In this document: in pieces, positions 1 through 6,903 of the stretch
Numbering within the stretch: position 1 is the stretch's first letter
Layout: every line of letters begins with the position of its first letter
Assembly (NCBI GenBank): GCA_030671005.1
Contig: DAOVAN010000060.1
Location: forward strand, 1 to 9,273
DNA from: Caldifarciminota bacterium
GTDB lineage: Bacteria; Hydrothermota; Tepidihabitantia; SM23-42
Reading direction: 5' to 3'
DNA: 9,273 nt
The notes under the pieces: model-generated
Seen by the model: only the letters and a program-made list of their open reading frames with translations
What the model was told of the DNA's origin: nothing
The model's database searches: none
Position numbers and translations under genes: made by a program

Positions 1-661
1 CGACCCTCAGCACCTGGGGTGGTTTGATGATCTTCTGTTTCCAATCTGGTTCCTCAGACATCTGACTGCATACTTGGTTTATGACCTCAATAACATGGTC
101 CAAATCCTCGCCATAGGCCACAGAGACATTCAGATTCACTCGTGAGTACTCTTTGGTAAAATTGCTTGCAGTGCTGATCTCACTATTGGGTATGTAGTGC
201 ACGACACCATCAAGGTCCCGCAATACCGTCCTTCTAAAATTCACCTCTTCGACCAATCCAGCAATGCCACCCACTCTAACAACATCGCCTATACCATACT
301 GATTTTCGATTAAAATAAAAAGGCCGTTTATTATGTCCTTGATAAAACTCTGCGCCCCAAAACTAATTGCTAAACCAACAATACCCAGACTGGCTAAGGC
401 CGGTGTGATATTAACGCCCACCTGAGCAAGTATGGTGAAAAGAACTATGACCCCGATGACGACGCCTATTGTATTCGTAATGACGTAGGAGATAGTCTTG
501 CTGCGCTTCTCAATAGTGCTCTCTGGCTTATCCCTCATCCGCAAGAGTATTGTTCTTCGTATCAGACGCGGGACCACTCGTTTTGTGACCACATATCCCA
601 CCAAACCTAAGACTACTACGATAGCAATTCTGATACCATGGATTTGAAGCCATTCGATCAT
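1..661 (-). CDS. MscS-family mechanosensitive ion channel (3' end cut by window edge)
   Basis: 220 codons are visible and the C-terminus lies beyond position 1. Small-conductance mechanosensitive channels sit in the inner membrane and release solutes on hypo-osmotic shock. Residues 10-25 form a first hydrophobic helix after a very short N-terminus, residues 60-82 a second, and residues 86-118 the pore-lining helix with the Gly/Ala-rich stretch GLAISFGAQSFIKDIINGL. The beta domain follows, with IGDVVRVGGIAGLVEEV (124-140) and IPNSEISTASNF (157-168), both typical of MscS. The compact N-terminus (one helix before the conserved core pair) resembles the short MscS subfamily. The ATG at 661-659 overlaps the uxs stop codon as ATGA and is preceded by a G-rich Shine-Dalgarno-like run (664-671), so translation is probably coupled to uxs. 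Its place after sugar-nucleotide genes may simply reflect envelope stress co-regulation. The family call is firm; gating properties cannot be read from sequence. Confidence 0.93.
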   Translation of the reverse strand, partial: MIEWLQIHGIRIAIVVVLGLVGYVVTKRVVPRLIRRTILLRMRDKPESTIEKRSKTISYVITNTIGVVIGVIVLFTILAQVGVNITPALASLGIVGLAISFGAQSFIKDIINGLFILIENQYGIGDVVRVGGIAGLVEEVNFRRTVLRDLDGVVHYIPNSEISTASNFTKEYSRVNLNVSVAYGEDLDHVIEVINQVCSQMSEEPDWKQKIIKPPQVLRV

Positions 662-1587
662 TTCTCCCCCCTGAACCAATCAATGACGTGTTCCAAACCA
701 GTACCGAGGTCCACCCTGGGTTCCCAGTCGAGTATCTCTTTTGCCCTTGAGATATTGGGTTTTCTTTTCTTAGGATCATTCTCCGGAAGCGGTAGAAACT
801 CCATTTCGGAATTGCTCGCACAATGTGTCTTTACCATATCAGCTACTTCCAGTATGGTATATTCCTTCGGATTACCAATGTTCACTGGCTTCGTGTAATC
901 AGTTTGTGCGGCGCGTGCTATACCATCTACCATATCACTAATATAGCAAAAACTTCTCGTCTGTTTGCCATCGCCATATATCGTGAAGGACTCGTTCTTC
1001 AAGGCTTGATTGACGAAGGTGGGAATCACCCGGCCATCATCCGCACGCATCCGTTGTCCATAGGTATTGAATATCCTTACGATGAATGTATTAACGCCAT
1101 ACTCGCGGTTATAAGCGGCAGTGAGAGCTTCAGCAAATCTCTTCCCCTCATCATATACTGCTCGCGGCCCAATGGGATTAACATTACCCCAGTACTCTTC
1201 TGCCTGTGGATGTTGCTCAGGATCACCATATATCTCGCTCGTCGATGCGAGCAAAAACTTTGCTCGTTTGTTCTTAGCAATTTCGAGCAGGTTATGAGTA
1301 CCTAGTGATGCGGTACGCATCGTCTCGATGGGATACTTCAGGTAATCAATCGGGCTGGCTGGCGATGCAAGGTGCAATATCAAATCGATCTCTGCGTCGA
1401 CGTCGCTCAGCTCGCATATATCTTCTTTGATGAACGTAAAGCCTTTTGAGCCGCGGTGTGATGCTATATTTTCTTCACGTCCCGTAATAAGATTATCAAC
1501 AACCATCACTTCATCACCGTGCCGCATATAGTGGTCAACAAGATGCGAACCGATGAACCCTGCGCCACCCGTTATCAGCAATCTCAT
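658..1587 (-). CDS. uxs: UDP-glucuronate decarboxylase (UDP-xylose synthase), SDR family
   Basis: 309 aa, a normal length for the bacterial enzyme. It is predicted to oxidise, decarboxylate and reduce UDP-glucuronate to UDP-xylose in the cytoplasm with a bound NAD cofactor. The Rossmann fold starts at residue 1 with the glycine motif TGGAGFIGS (6-14) and acidic D31 at the end of strand 2. HLASPASPIDYLKYP (72-86) and the long segment from STSEIYGDP (115-123) through YWGNVNPIGPR (132-142) are characteristic of UDP-xylose synthases rather than dTDP-glucose dehydratases or GalE. The catalytic pair is Y145 and K149 (YDEGK), and RIFNTYGQRM (171-180) and YGDGKQTRSF (204-213) complete the substrate site. 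The ATG overlaps the ugd stop as ATGA, and its own stop overlaps the mscS start. The upstream gene makes its substrate, which supports the assignment. A close alternative would be another NAD-dependent sugar-nucleotide decarboxylase or epimerase. Confidence 0.93.
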   Translation of the reverse strand: MRLLITGGAGFIGSHLVDHYMRHGDEVMVVDNLITGREENIASHRGSKGFTFIKEDICELSDVDAEIDLILHLASPASPIDYLKYPIETMRTASLGTHNLLEIAKNKRAKFLLASTSEIYGDPEQHPQAEEYWGNVNPIGPRAVYDEGKRFAEALTAAYNREYGVNTFIVRIFNTYGQRMRADDGRVIPTFVNQALKNESFTIYGDGKQTRSFCYISDMVDGIARAAQTDYTKPVNIGNPKEYTILEVADMVKTHCASNSEMEFLPLPENDPKKRKPNISRAKEILDWEPRVDLGTGLEHVIDWFRGEK

Positions 1588-2873
1588 CGCCCTATTCCCG
1601 CGTAAATGAATCCCAACTCTGCCATCTTGTCTCGCTCGAACACGTTACGCCCATCGACAAACACTGGTTGGCGCATGGCATCCCTAATCTTGTGGAAATC
1701 CAATTGCCTAAATTCGTCCCACTCGGTGACCAGCACAATTGCATCTACGTCTTTTGCAACATCGTAGGGGCTGCTGCAGTATTCGATGTCCGGCATTACC
1801 AATTTCGCCCGCTCCGTTGCTACCGGATCGTAAGCCTTAACGATCGCTCCCTCTTTTCGCAATGCCTCGATGATCGTTATGGATGGAGCAAATCTCATGT
1901 CATCGGTATTGGGTTTGAACGCGAGACCCAGGATCCCGATTTTCTTGTCTCTCAGGTTCCAAAGCAAATCCCCGGTCTTCTTCACTACTCTCAGCATCTG
2001 TTCCTCATTGATATTCTCAACCTCTTTGAGCAAACGAAAATCATAGCCTAATTTAGCCGCTATCCCGATGAACGCTTTCAAGTCCTTGGGAAAACAGAAG
2101 CCGCCAAAACCGGCACCCGCATTGAGAAAGGCGCGGCCGATCCTCTTGTCGAGGCCCATCCCTTCAGCGACTTTTTGTATATCTGCACCCGATTTTTCAC
2201 AGATGATGGAAAGTGCATTAATGAAAGAAATCTTATTCGAAAGAAATGAATTAGAGGCGTGCTTTATCAACTCGGCGCTAGCAATGTCGGTAACGATCTT
2301 TGGGGCATCAATCGGCTTATATAACTCGAGCAATTGTTGCTCTGCTTTTTTACTCTCAACACCCAAGACAACCCGATCAGGATGGAGAAAATCATCGATG
2401 GCCGAACCCTCTCTCAGGAATTCTGGATTTGAAGCAACGTCGAAGTCCTTTGAGTGCCTGCTGAACCTTTCCACCACGGTACGAACCCACGTGCCTGTCT
2501 GCACGGGAACCGTGCTCTTCTCAACGATGACCTTGTAATCACGCATCGCAGCACCTATCTCCGTGGCGACCTGTTCAATACTCGAAAGATCGGGTTCTCC
2601 ATTATCCTTAGGGGGAGTGCCGACCGCAATGAAGACGAATAATGATTTGTCTACTCCTGCGCGCGTGTCCGTCGTAAACGAGAGCCTACCAGCTTTCACA
2701 TTCTTTCCCACCAGCTCTTCCAGTCCAGGTTCGTAGATAGGTATACCACCCTTTCTCAACACGTCAATCTTGTTCTTGTCATTGTCAACACATATTACAT
2801 CATGACCAATCTCGGCAAAACAAGTTCCAGAAACCAAACCCACATAACCCGTGCCGATCATGCAAACCTTCAT
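1584..2873 (-). CDS. ugd: UDP-glucose 6-dehydrogenase
   Basis: 429 aa, full length for the bacterial UDP-glucose/GDP-mannose dehydrogenase family. It oxidises UDP-glucose to UDP-glucuronate with two NAD+ in the cytoplasm. The N-terminal Rossmann domain opens with IGTGYVGLVSGTCFAEIGH (6-24) and D30. Active-site motifs are present: VGTPP (84-88), EKSTVPVGT-like EKSTVPVQTGT (118-128), SNPEFLREGSAIDDF (148-162), K204 in AELIKHASN, and the catalytic cysteine C260 in GAGFGGFCFPKD. The C-terminal UDP-binding domain contains GLAFKPNTDDMR and, near the end, VFVDGRN. The Gln at 125 in place of the more usual Gly of STVPVGTG is mildly unusual. The ATG at 2873 has a perfect Shine-Dalgarno sequence. The 43-base gap to the preceding membrane protein holds no clear promoter, so it is probably in the same transcript. 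Its stop overlaps the uxs start, joining two consecutive steps of UDP-xylose synthesis. Confidence 0.96.
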   Translation of the reverse strand: MKVCMIGTGYVGLVSGTCFAEIGHDVICVDNDKNKIDVLRKGGIPIYEPGLEELVGKNVKAGRLSFTTDTRAGVDKSLFVFIAVGTPPKDNGEPDLSSIEQVATEIGAAMRDYKVIVEKSTVPVQTGTWVRTVVERFSRHSKDFDVASNPEFLREGSAIDDFLHPDRVVLGVESKKAEQQLLELYKPIDAPKIVTDIASAELIKHASNSFLSNKISFINALSIICEKSGADIQKVAEGMGLDKRIGRAFLNAGAGFGGFCFPKDLKAFIGIAAKLGYDFRLLKEVENINEEQMLRVVKKTGDLLWNLRDKKIGILGLAFKPNTDDMRFAPSITIIEALRKEGAIVKAYDPVATERAKLVMPDIEYCSSPYDVAKDVDAIVLVTEWDEFRQLDFHKIRDAMRQPVFVDGRNVFERDKMAELGFIYAGIGR

Positions 2874-2876
2874 GAA

Positions 2877-2884
2877 ACCTCCTT
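2877..2884 (-). promoter_or_regulatory. Strong Shine-Dalgarno sequence of ugd
   Basis: Reading on the minus strand, AAGGAGGT lies three bases before the ugd ATG. It matches the complement of the usual 16S 3' end exactly, so this organism does use canonical ribosome binding for at least some internal cistrons. That matters for judging the leaderless starts seen elsewhere in the window. Confidence 0.85.
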
Positions 2885-2892
2885 AAGCTGTT

Positions 2893-2902
2893 CAGACGTC
2901 TG
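2893..2902. repeat. 10-bp perfect palindrome upstream of ugd
   Basis: CAGACGTCTG is a perfect palindrome in the 43-bp gap between the membrane protein gene and ugd, just upstream of the ugd Shine-Dalgarno sequence. It could be a protein-binding site or chance; no promoter elements flank it. Confidence 0.3.
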
Positions 2903-2916
2903 GGCAATCATCTCAG

Positions 2917-3897
2917 TTAACGCCGCTTGTAGAAAATAAAGAAAATGCCACCGATTAGCGAAAAAACAAAGATTATGAAAAAAGAAACCAAAGACATAGC
3001 AAATGACACCTCGCCGTCGAGCCCCACACGAGAGAAGAGAATCACATAGGAATTCTCTCGTATCCCGAGACCGTTGAGTGATACTGGTATCATCGAAATC
3101 ACATTAATGATGGGGACATATATGAAAAAAGGCAAAAGCCCCACCTCAAAATTGCCCATCCCCAAAAGGACGAGAAAAGGAGCTATTGCCAATGTCGTCT
3201 GGATCAAAACCGAAAGCAAGATACAAAGAATAATCGGCCCCCATGCTCCTCCAAAATCGGTGCCGGATTCATGTAGACGGTTTATCCTTTCGCCTAATTT
3301 GAGAACTTTTATCTTACTTATCATTGGAGAGAAAAATGCGTAGGCTCTACCCGAAAAGAAAATGTATGTTATCACGATCACCACAGTTAATCCAACTATC
3401 ATAAAAGGAAGAAACTCGGTCTCTTTTTTTTCAATGAGCAAATAGAGCACCGCCAGCAAGGCAAGGATGAACAATCCGACAAACCCCAATATACGGTCCA
3501 CGAGAACCGTCGCCAAAGAATCTGCCCTGCGATTCTTCATGGTGTATACTACCCGCATCATATCACCGCCCACCGTAGTGGGTAAGAGATTGTTGAAAAA
3601 AAGAGAAATGAAATAGGTTATCACGGTGCGACCAAAAGGTATTCCAAACTTCTTGAAATCGAGTAGAATCTGCCACCGCCATGCTGAAAGAATGATGAAA
3701 AGAAGATAGGGAATTGCGGCATAAACCAAATATCTTGCATCGATGCCACGAATGATGTTGACGGTTTTTCCAATATCGAGTGCCCATAAGAGAAATAGGA
3801 TGAGACCGACACCGACACCGACACGCGCAACTGTTAACAGGTTCTTATACTTCGCGTTTTTCAAGGCGATCGAGTATGGCGCGTATTGATTCGCCAA
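2917..3897 (-). CDS. YbhN/UPF0104-type (LPG synthase TM-domain, flippase-like) integral membrane protein
   Basis: 326 aa from the first possible start. It belongs to the family known from the membrane half of lysylphosphatidylglycerol synthase (MprF) and from AglD/YbhN-type proteins, thought to act in lipid or lipid-linked glycan handling. About eight hydrophobic helices lie near residues 22-40, 55-72, 92-108, 133-155, 163-181, 221-247, 252-272 and 299-322. Family signatures are visible: RWQILL (74-79), FNNLLPTTVGGDMMR (101-115), VDRILGF (133-139) and PVSLNGLGIRE (271-281). There is no soluble transferase domain, so it is not a full MprF. The start is uncertain: the longest frame begins at a TTG (3897) and overlaps the glycosyltransferase by 53 bases. 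A second TTG at 3864 overlaps by 20 bases and gives a more typical N-terminus (L-K-N-A-K-Y-K). Neither has a clear Shine-Dalgarno sequence, so coupling to the upstream gene is likely. It sits between a membrane glycosyltransferase and ugd/uxs, suggesting a step in surface glycan or glycolipid assembly. Confidence 0.88.
   Translation of the reverse strand: MANQYAPYSIALKNAKYKNLLTVARVGVGVGLILFLLWALDIGKTVNIIRGIDARYLVYAAIPYLLFIILSAWRWQILLDFKKFGIPFGRTVITYFISLFFNNLLPTTVGGDMMRVVYTMKNRRADSLATVLVDRILGFVGLFILALLAVLYLLIEKKETEFLPFMIVGLTVVIVITYIFFSGRAYAFFSPMISKIKVLKLGERINRLHESGTDFGGAWGPIILCILLSVLIQTTLAIAPFLVLLGMGNFEVGLLPFFIYVPIINVISMIPVSLNGLGIRENSYVILFSRVGLDGEVSFAMSLVSFFIIFVFSLIGGIFFIFYKRR
3805..3822. repeat. 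Three tandem copies of a hexamer inside the membrane protein gene
   Basis: ACCGAC occurs three times without interruption (GGTGTC on the coding strand) and encodes part of the Val-Gly run RVGVGVGL at the start of the first membrane helix. Gain or loss of one unit keeps the frame and changes helix 1 by two residues. Confidence 0.7.
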
Positions 3898-4729
3898 TTA
3901 GTGCTAAGGAAAAGAATAGAATTCCCGATATGATGAGCAAAATAACTAAATATAGTAAGGGACGAAAACCGTATCCGAAGAGCCTCATGACAATCGAGAG
4001 GATGCCAACCAGAATACCTACCGCTATTGAAAATAGACCAACCGTACCAAAATAGAGGAGCGGTTTCCTCATGAACGACAGCTGGAATTTCACTGCCAGG
4101 AGATCAAAGAATCCAACGAGTATGCGTGATTTCTGTTGATACTTAGGACTTCCATATCTTCTTGGCCTCAGGTTGACCTTGATCTCACCAATCTTGTAAC
4201 CGGCTTCTTTCGCGAGCGGCACGATATAGCGATGCCAGTCTTTGCGCATAGGGATGATACGTAAAACTTCTTTTCTGATCGCCTTGATCGCATTCATGTC
4301 GTGAATCTCGAGTCCAAACAGCTTCCGCGCCCATAGGTTGTATACATTAGACACAAATCTCTTATCATAGGTTCCTTGCTTCCAGCCGGTGGCAACGTCA
4401 TAGCCGCTGTCGATGAGGGCGATCAACTTCGGAATATCTCGCGGGTCGTATTGCATATCGGCATCAAATATCACGATGATGTCACCTTTCGCGGCCTTGG
4501 CGCCAGACATAATGGCCTGGGTCTTGCCCATATTTCTACCATGGCGCACGCTTCTAAGATAGGATCTTTTGTGTTTTTTCAAGATATTATTTGTACCATC
4601 CTCAGAGCCGTCATCGACAAGAACCACCTCATAGCTCCTGCTTTTCTTGATGAATTTATCAAATTCTTCAACGAGAAGAGGTATGTTCACTGCTTCATTG
4701 TAGGCAGGTACAACAATGGAAATTCTCAT
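3845..4729 (-). CDS. Membrane-anchored family 2 glycosyltransferase (DPM1/GtrB-like)
   Basis: 294 aa from ATG 4729. The GT-A catalytic domain covers about residues 1-215: it opens with ISIVVPAYNE (3-12), has VDDGSEDGT (38-46), the metal-binding DADMQ (89-93), and the long conserved stretch HDMNAIKAIRKEVL (143-156) to HRYIVPLAKEAG (166-177) typical of polyprenyl-phosphate hexosyltransferases. Two C-terminal membrane helices follow (about 224-248 and 257-280), as in GtrB-like enzymes, placing it at the inner membrane with its catalytic face in the cytoplasm. The likely reaction is transfer of a sugar from a nucleotide donor to undecaprenyl phosphate; donor identity is not visible, but ugd and uxs downstream make UDP-glucuronate or UDP-xylose plausible. 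A TTG at 4744 in frame would add MYNGD, but it lies within the promoter spacer/-10 region, so the ATG is preferred. The promoter -10 box ends six bases before this ATG, predicting a leaderless transcript. Confidence 0.93.
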   Translation of the reverse strand: MRISIVVPAYNEAVNIPLLVEEFDKFIKKSRSYEVVLVDDGSEDGTNNILKKHKRSYLRSVRHGRNMGKTQAIMSGAKAAKGDIIVIFDADMQYDPRDIPKLIALIDSGYDVATGWKQGTYDKRFVSNVYNLWARKLFGLEIHDMNAIKAIRKEVLRIIPMRKDWHRYIVPLAKEAGYKIGEIKVNLRPRRYGSPKYQQKSRILVGFFDLLAVKFQLSFMRKPLLYFGTVGLFSIAVGILVGILSIVMRLFGYGFRPLLYLVILLIISGILFFSLALIGESIRAILDRLEKREV

Positions 4730-4735
4730 ATCTCC

Positions 4736-4763
4736 ATTATACAAAATCTCTTTATTTAGTCAA
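4736..4763 (-). promoter_or_regulatory. Sigma-70-type promoter of the glycosyltransferase-ugd-uxs operon
   Basis: On the minus strand the -35 box TTGACT (4763-4758) is separated by 16 bases from a consensus -10 box TATAAT (4741-4736). Counting seven bases on from the last T places the predicted transcription start at 4729, exactly the A of the glycosyltransferase ATG. It lies in the 63-bp gap after mglA, so the sugar module can be transcribed independently of the recJ-mglA genes. The sequence between -10 and ATG (GGAGAT) includes GGAG only two bases from the ATG, too close for a normal Shine-Dalgarno and largely outside the predicted RNA. Confidence 0.8.
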
Positions 4764-4792
4764 TAGGATAGCCAAAAACGGTGTTGCAGGGA

Positions 4793-5389
4793 TCAGACAG
4801 TTGGGAGACTATCGATTTGCTTCATGATGGTCAGCTGACATGTTGCCTTCAAGGTTTCAAAAGTGCCGATGCCTCGAATCGCTACACTCTCGAAGTATTG
4901 GCACCCAGCATCATTCAGCTGAGTTTGGAGATCCTGGATCGCCATGATATTGGGCAGGTCACGTTTGTTATACTGAACGACCATCGGGATATCCCGGAGC
5001 ATCACATTATATAGCTTCAGGTTATCTCTCAGGTTGTACATGCTTTCGATGTTCTCTTCCAGTCTCTCCTGCTGGGAATCGACTACAAAGACCAAACCGT
5101 CTACACCCTTGAGTACCAGCCTGCGCGAAGCATTGTAATAGACCTGGCCCGGCACTGTATACAGATGATACCGCAACTTCCATCCCTTCACCTCCCCCAC
5201 ATCCACGGGTAGGAAATCAAAGAAAATAGTCTGGTCTAGGTCGGTCGCAAGACTCATCATATGCCCTTTGCGTTCTGGTGCTAGTCTTGCATACATCGAA
5301 CGGAGATTCGTCGTCTTACCCCCAAGGCTTGTGCCGTAATACACGATTTTGAAATTCAACTCTTTCTTTGCGTAGTTAAGATTCGCCAT
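4793..5389 (-). CDS. mglA: MglA-like Ras-family small GTPase
   Basis: 198 aa, typical for bacterial MglA GTPases, which act as cytoplasmic polarity or motility switches usually controlled by the Roadblock protein MglB. The P-loop is GTSLGGKTTNL (19-29; consensus GxxxxGKT). The switch I region is SLATDLDQTIFFDFLPVDVG (46-65), diagnostic of MglA. Switch II has TVPGQVYYNASRR (78-90) with Pro80-Gly81-Gln82 in place of the Ras DTAGQ. The nucleotide-specificity motif is NKRD (141-144), and ESVAIRGIGTFETLK (167-181) matches the family's G5 region. Position 53 is Gln, whereas Myxococcus and Thermus MglA carry the catalytic Arg53 there; Gln82 is kept. The ATG lies two bases after the recJ-like stop, with no strong Shine-Dalgarno, so translation is probably coupled. 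No MglB/Roadblock gene is within the window. It may belong to an MglA subgroup with a role other than motility. Confidence 0.92.
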   Translation of the reverse strand: MANLNYAKKELNFKIVYYGTSLGGKTTNLRSMYARLAPERKGHMMSLATDLDQTIFFDFLPVDVGEVKGWKLRYHLYTVPGQVYYNASRRLVLKGVDGLVFVVDSQQERLEENIESMYNLRDNLKLYNVMLRDIPMVVQYNKRDLPNIMAIQDLQTQLNDAGCQYFESVAIRGIGTFETLKATCQLTIMKQIDSLPTV

Positions 5390-5391
5390 TC

Positions 5392-6903
5392 TTACACTCG
5401 GTCGTTCAGGTTGAGTGTATTATCGACAGTATACACACTCGTGCCATCGGTCAATACAGGAGCAGGATTTCCTTCTCCAAACGGAGCAAGGACTTTGAGC
5501 ATGCTAATATCGGATCTCCTCAAAAAGGCCTCAGGAGCAGGGTCGGGTGTATCGCACTCATCCAGGACATCTGGATCGTGTTTCTGCACATATTGCGTCA
5601 ATTTACCTAAGAAGAGATCGAGGTTGCTCTTTTTCATAGAAAAACCTGCGGCTTTTTTGTGCCCACCAAAATCTCCAAAGAAACTCCGCATCCTGTAAAG
5701 CAGCTTATAGAGATCAAGGTTGCAACTACGCAACTCACCCACGCACTTCTCATCCTTCACCCCAATGATGATCGAGTTACGCTTATAATAATCGCGCAGC
5801 CGGGAAGCGACTGAACCGAGATAGTGCTGTTTTGATAAAGGAACAACCGAAATCACTAACTGGGGCGTGACTTCGACACCCGAGATGACTTCACTGAACA
5901 CCGCTTCTATCTCTTGCCGGCGCCTCTGGTCAGTCGCTCTGAGCTCCTTATACGTAGCAGTGACTTCTCCCAGATCAGCATTTATGAAAAAGTCGACCCC
6001 AAGTCTCGGGTCCAAGTAGGCTGCTGAGCCAACCGTGGGTATAATTTCCCTCAAGAGCCTTTGGATATCAATATCACCTTCCTTCCTCAGGCATTCTACC
6101 CATGGTTCGGCTATGCCGTTCATCAACTCCATGCCGCATTTACAGAATACTCTGTTTTCCGCACGCAGTACTACACGGTCTGAGAAAGTACCGATACAAA
6201 CAATTGGAAAGAAGTTTTTCTTCAACCCATAGAACTCCTTTGCACTCATATCAAAAAACTGCTGATACAAGAACTGTGCCAGTTTGAAGGCGACTCCCAC
6301 GCCAGCCAATTCACGAAAAGGATAGTTTGAATCAGGCCTCTTCGGATTCACCGCCGCGATTGGAAAACTCGACAATTGTGTTTCGTGATGATCACATATG
6401 ACCGCCCTGAGCCCCTCTTGTTCTGCAATGCGAAAGTTCTCTTCATTACTTATTCCGAAATCCACGGTCAACAGAAGCCGGACGTCTTTGTCCCGGTATG
6501 CACGGAGTACGTCTGGGTTCAAAATGTAGCCGTCTTGCTCACGCCTGATGGGATAGACATGAACAGAACCGCTGCCCCGGGTCAAATCATCCAGAGCCTT
6601 GTACATTACTGCCGCGGAGGTGTAACCATCAACATCATCATGCGTGTAGATAAGTATGCCTTCGCCTTTCTTTATAGCACCCATGATTTCTTCAGCGGCC
6701 ATGTTGATATCAGGTATCAAGGCTGGATCATTAAGTTGGTCTGTGTGTGGAAACAGAAACTTATGTGCTTCACTATGCTCTGGGTACCGTCGCGCAATGA
6801 TTTCTGCAAGCTCTTGGGGGATGGAGAAATCGGCGGCATATTTCTGAATGAGCACTTTGTCCCTACTGACCGCTGACACCTTACTGCTCTCCGCCTGAGT
6901 CAT
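5392..6903 (-). CDS. recJ: RecJ-like DHH-family single-strand DNA exonuclease with short C-terminus
   Basis: 503 aa. DHH phosphoesterases of the RecJ group degrade single-stranded DNA 5' to 3' in repair and recombination using two metal ions. The core motifs are in order: HDDVDGYTSA (88-97, metal ligands), TVDFGIS (146-152), CDHHE (170-174), GVGVAFKLAQ (201-210) and GTFSDRVV (238-245). The DHHA1 domain follows with LGSVASRL (362-369) and GGHKKAAGFSM (413-423). LAPFGEGNPAPVL (472-484) begins the OB domain, but the protein ends only about 20 residues later, whereas usual RecJ proteins continue for most of a further domain. The intact motifs and the tightly placed mglA downstream argue against a recent frameshift. 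The ATG at 6903 overlaps the preceding gene by 23 bases; a GTG at 6879, just after that gene's stop, is an alternative and would shorten the protein by eight residues. Confidence 0.88.
   Translation of the reverse strand: MTQAESSKVSAVSRDKVLIQKYAADFSIPQELAEIIARRYPEHSEAHKFLFPHTDQLNDPALIPDINMAAEEIMGAIKKGEGILIYTHDDVDGYTSAAVMYKALDDLTRGSGSVHVYPIRREQDGYILNPDVLRAYRDKDVRLLLTVDFGISNEENFRIAEQEGLRAVICDHHETQLSSFPIAAVNPKRPDSNYPFRELAGVGVAFKLAQFLYQQFFDMSAKEFYGLKKNFFPIVCIGTFSDRVVLRAENRVFCKCGMELMNGIAEPWVECLRKEGDIDIQRLLREIIPTVGSAAYLDPRLGVDFFINADLGEVTATYKELRATDQRRRQEIEAVFSEVISGVEVTPQLVISVVPLSKQHYLGSVASRLRDYYKRNSIIIGVKDEKCVGELRSCNLDLYKLLYRMRSFFGDFGGHKKAAGFSMKKSNLDLFLGKLTQYVQKHDPDVLDECDTPDPAPEAFLRRSDISMLKVLAPFGEGNPAPVLTDGTSVYTVDNTLNLNDRV

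Noticed and set aside
528..821. Minus-strand open frame of 97 codons across the uxs/mscS junction
   Set aside because: It lies in a different frame from both firmly identified genes, shows no domain pattern, and the MscS frame starting at 661 explains the region.
823..1305. Plus-strand open frame of 160 codons
   Set aside because: It is antisense to uxs, whose motifs are intact over the whole stretch; the translation shows no family pattern.
2068..2538. Plus-strand open frame of 156 codons
   Set aside because: Antisense shadow of ugd, which is conserved throughout this stretch.
6376..6876. Plus-strand open frame of 166 codons
   Set aside because: Antisense shadow of the N-terminal catalytic part of the RecJ-like gene.
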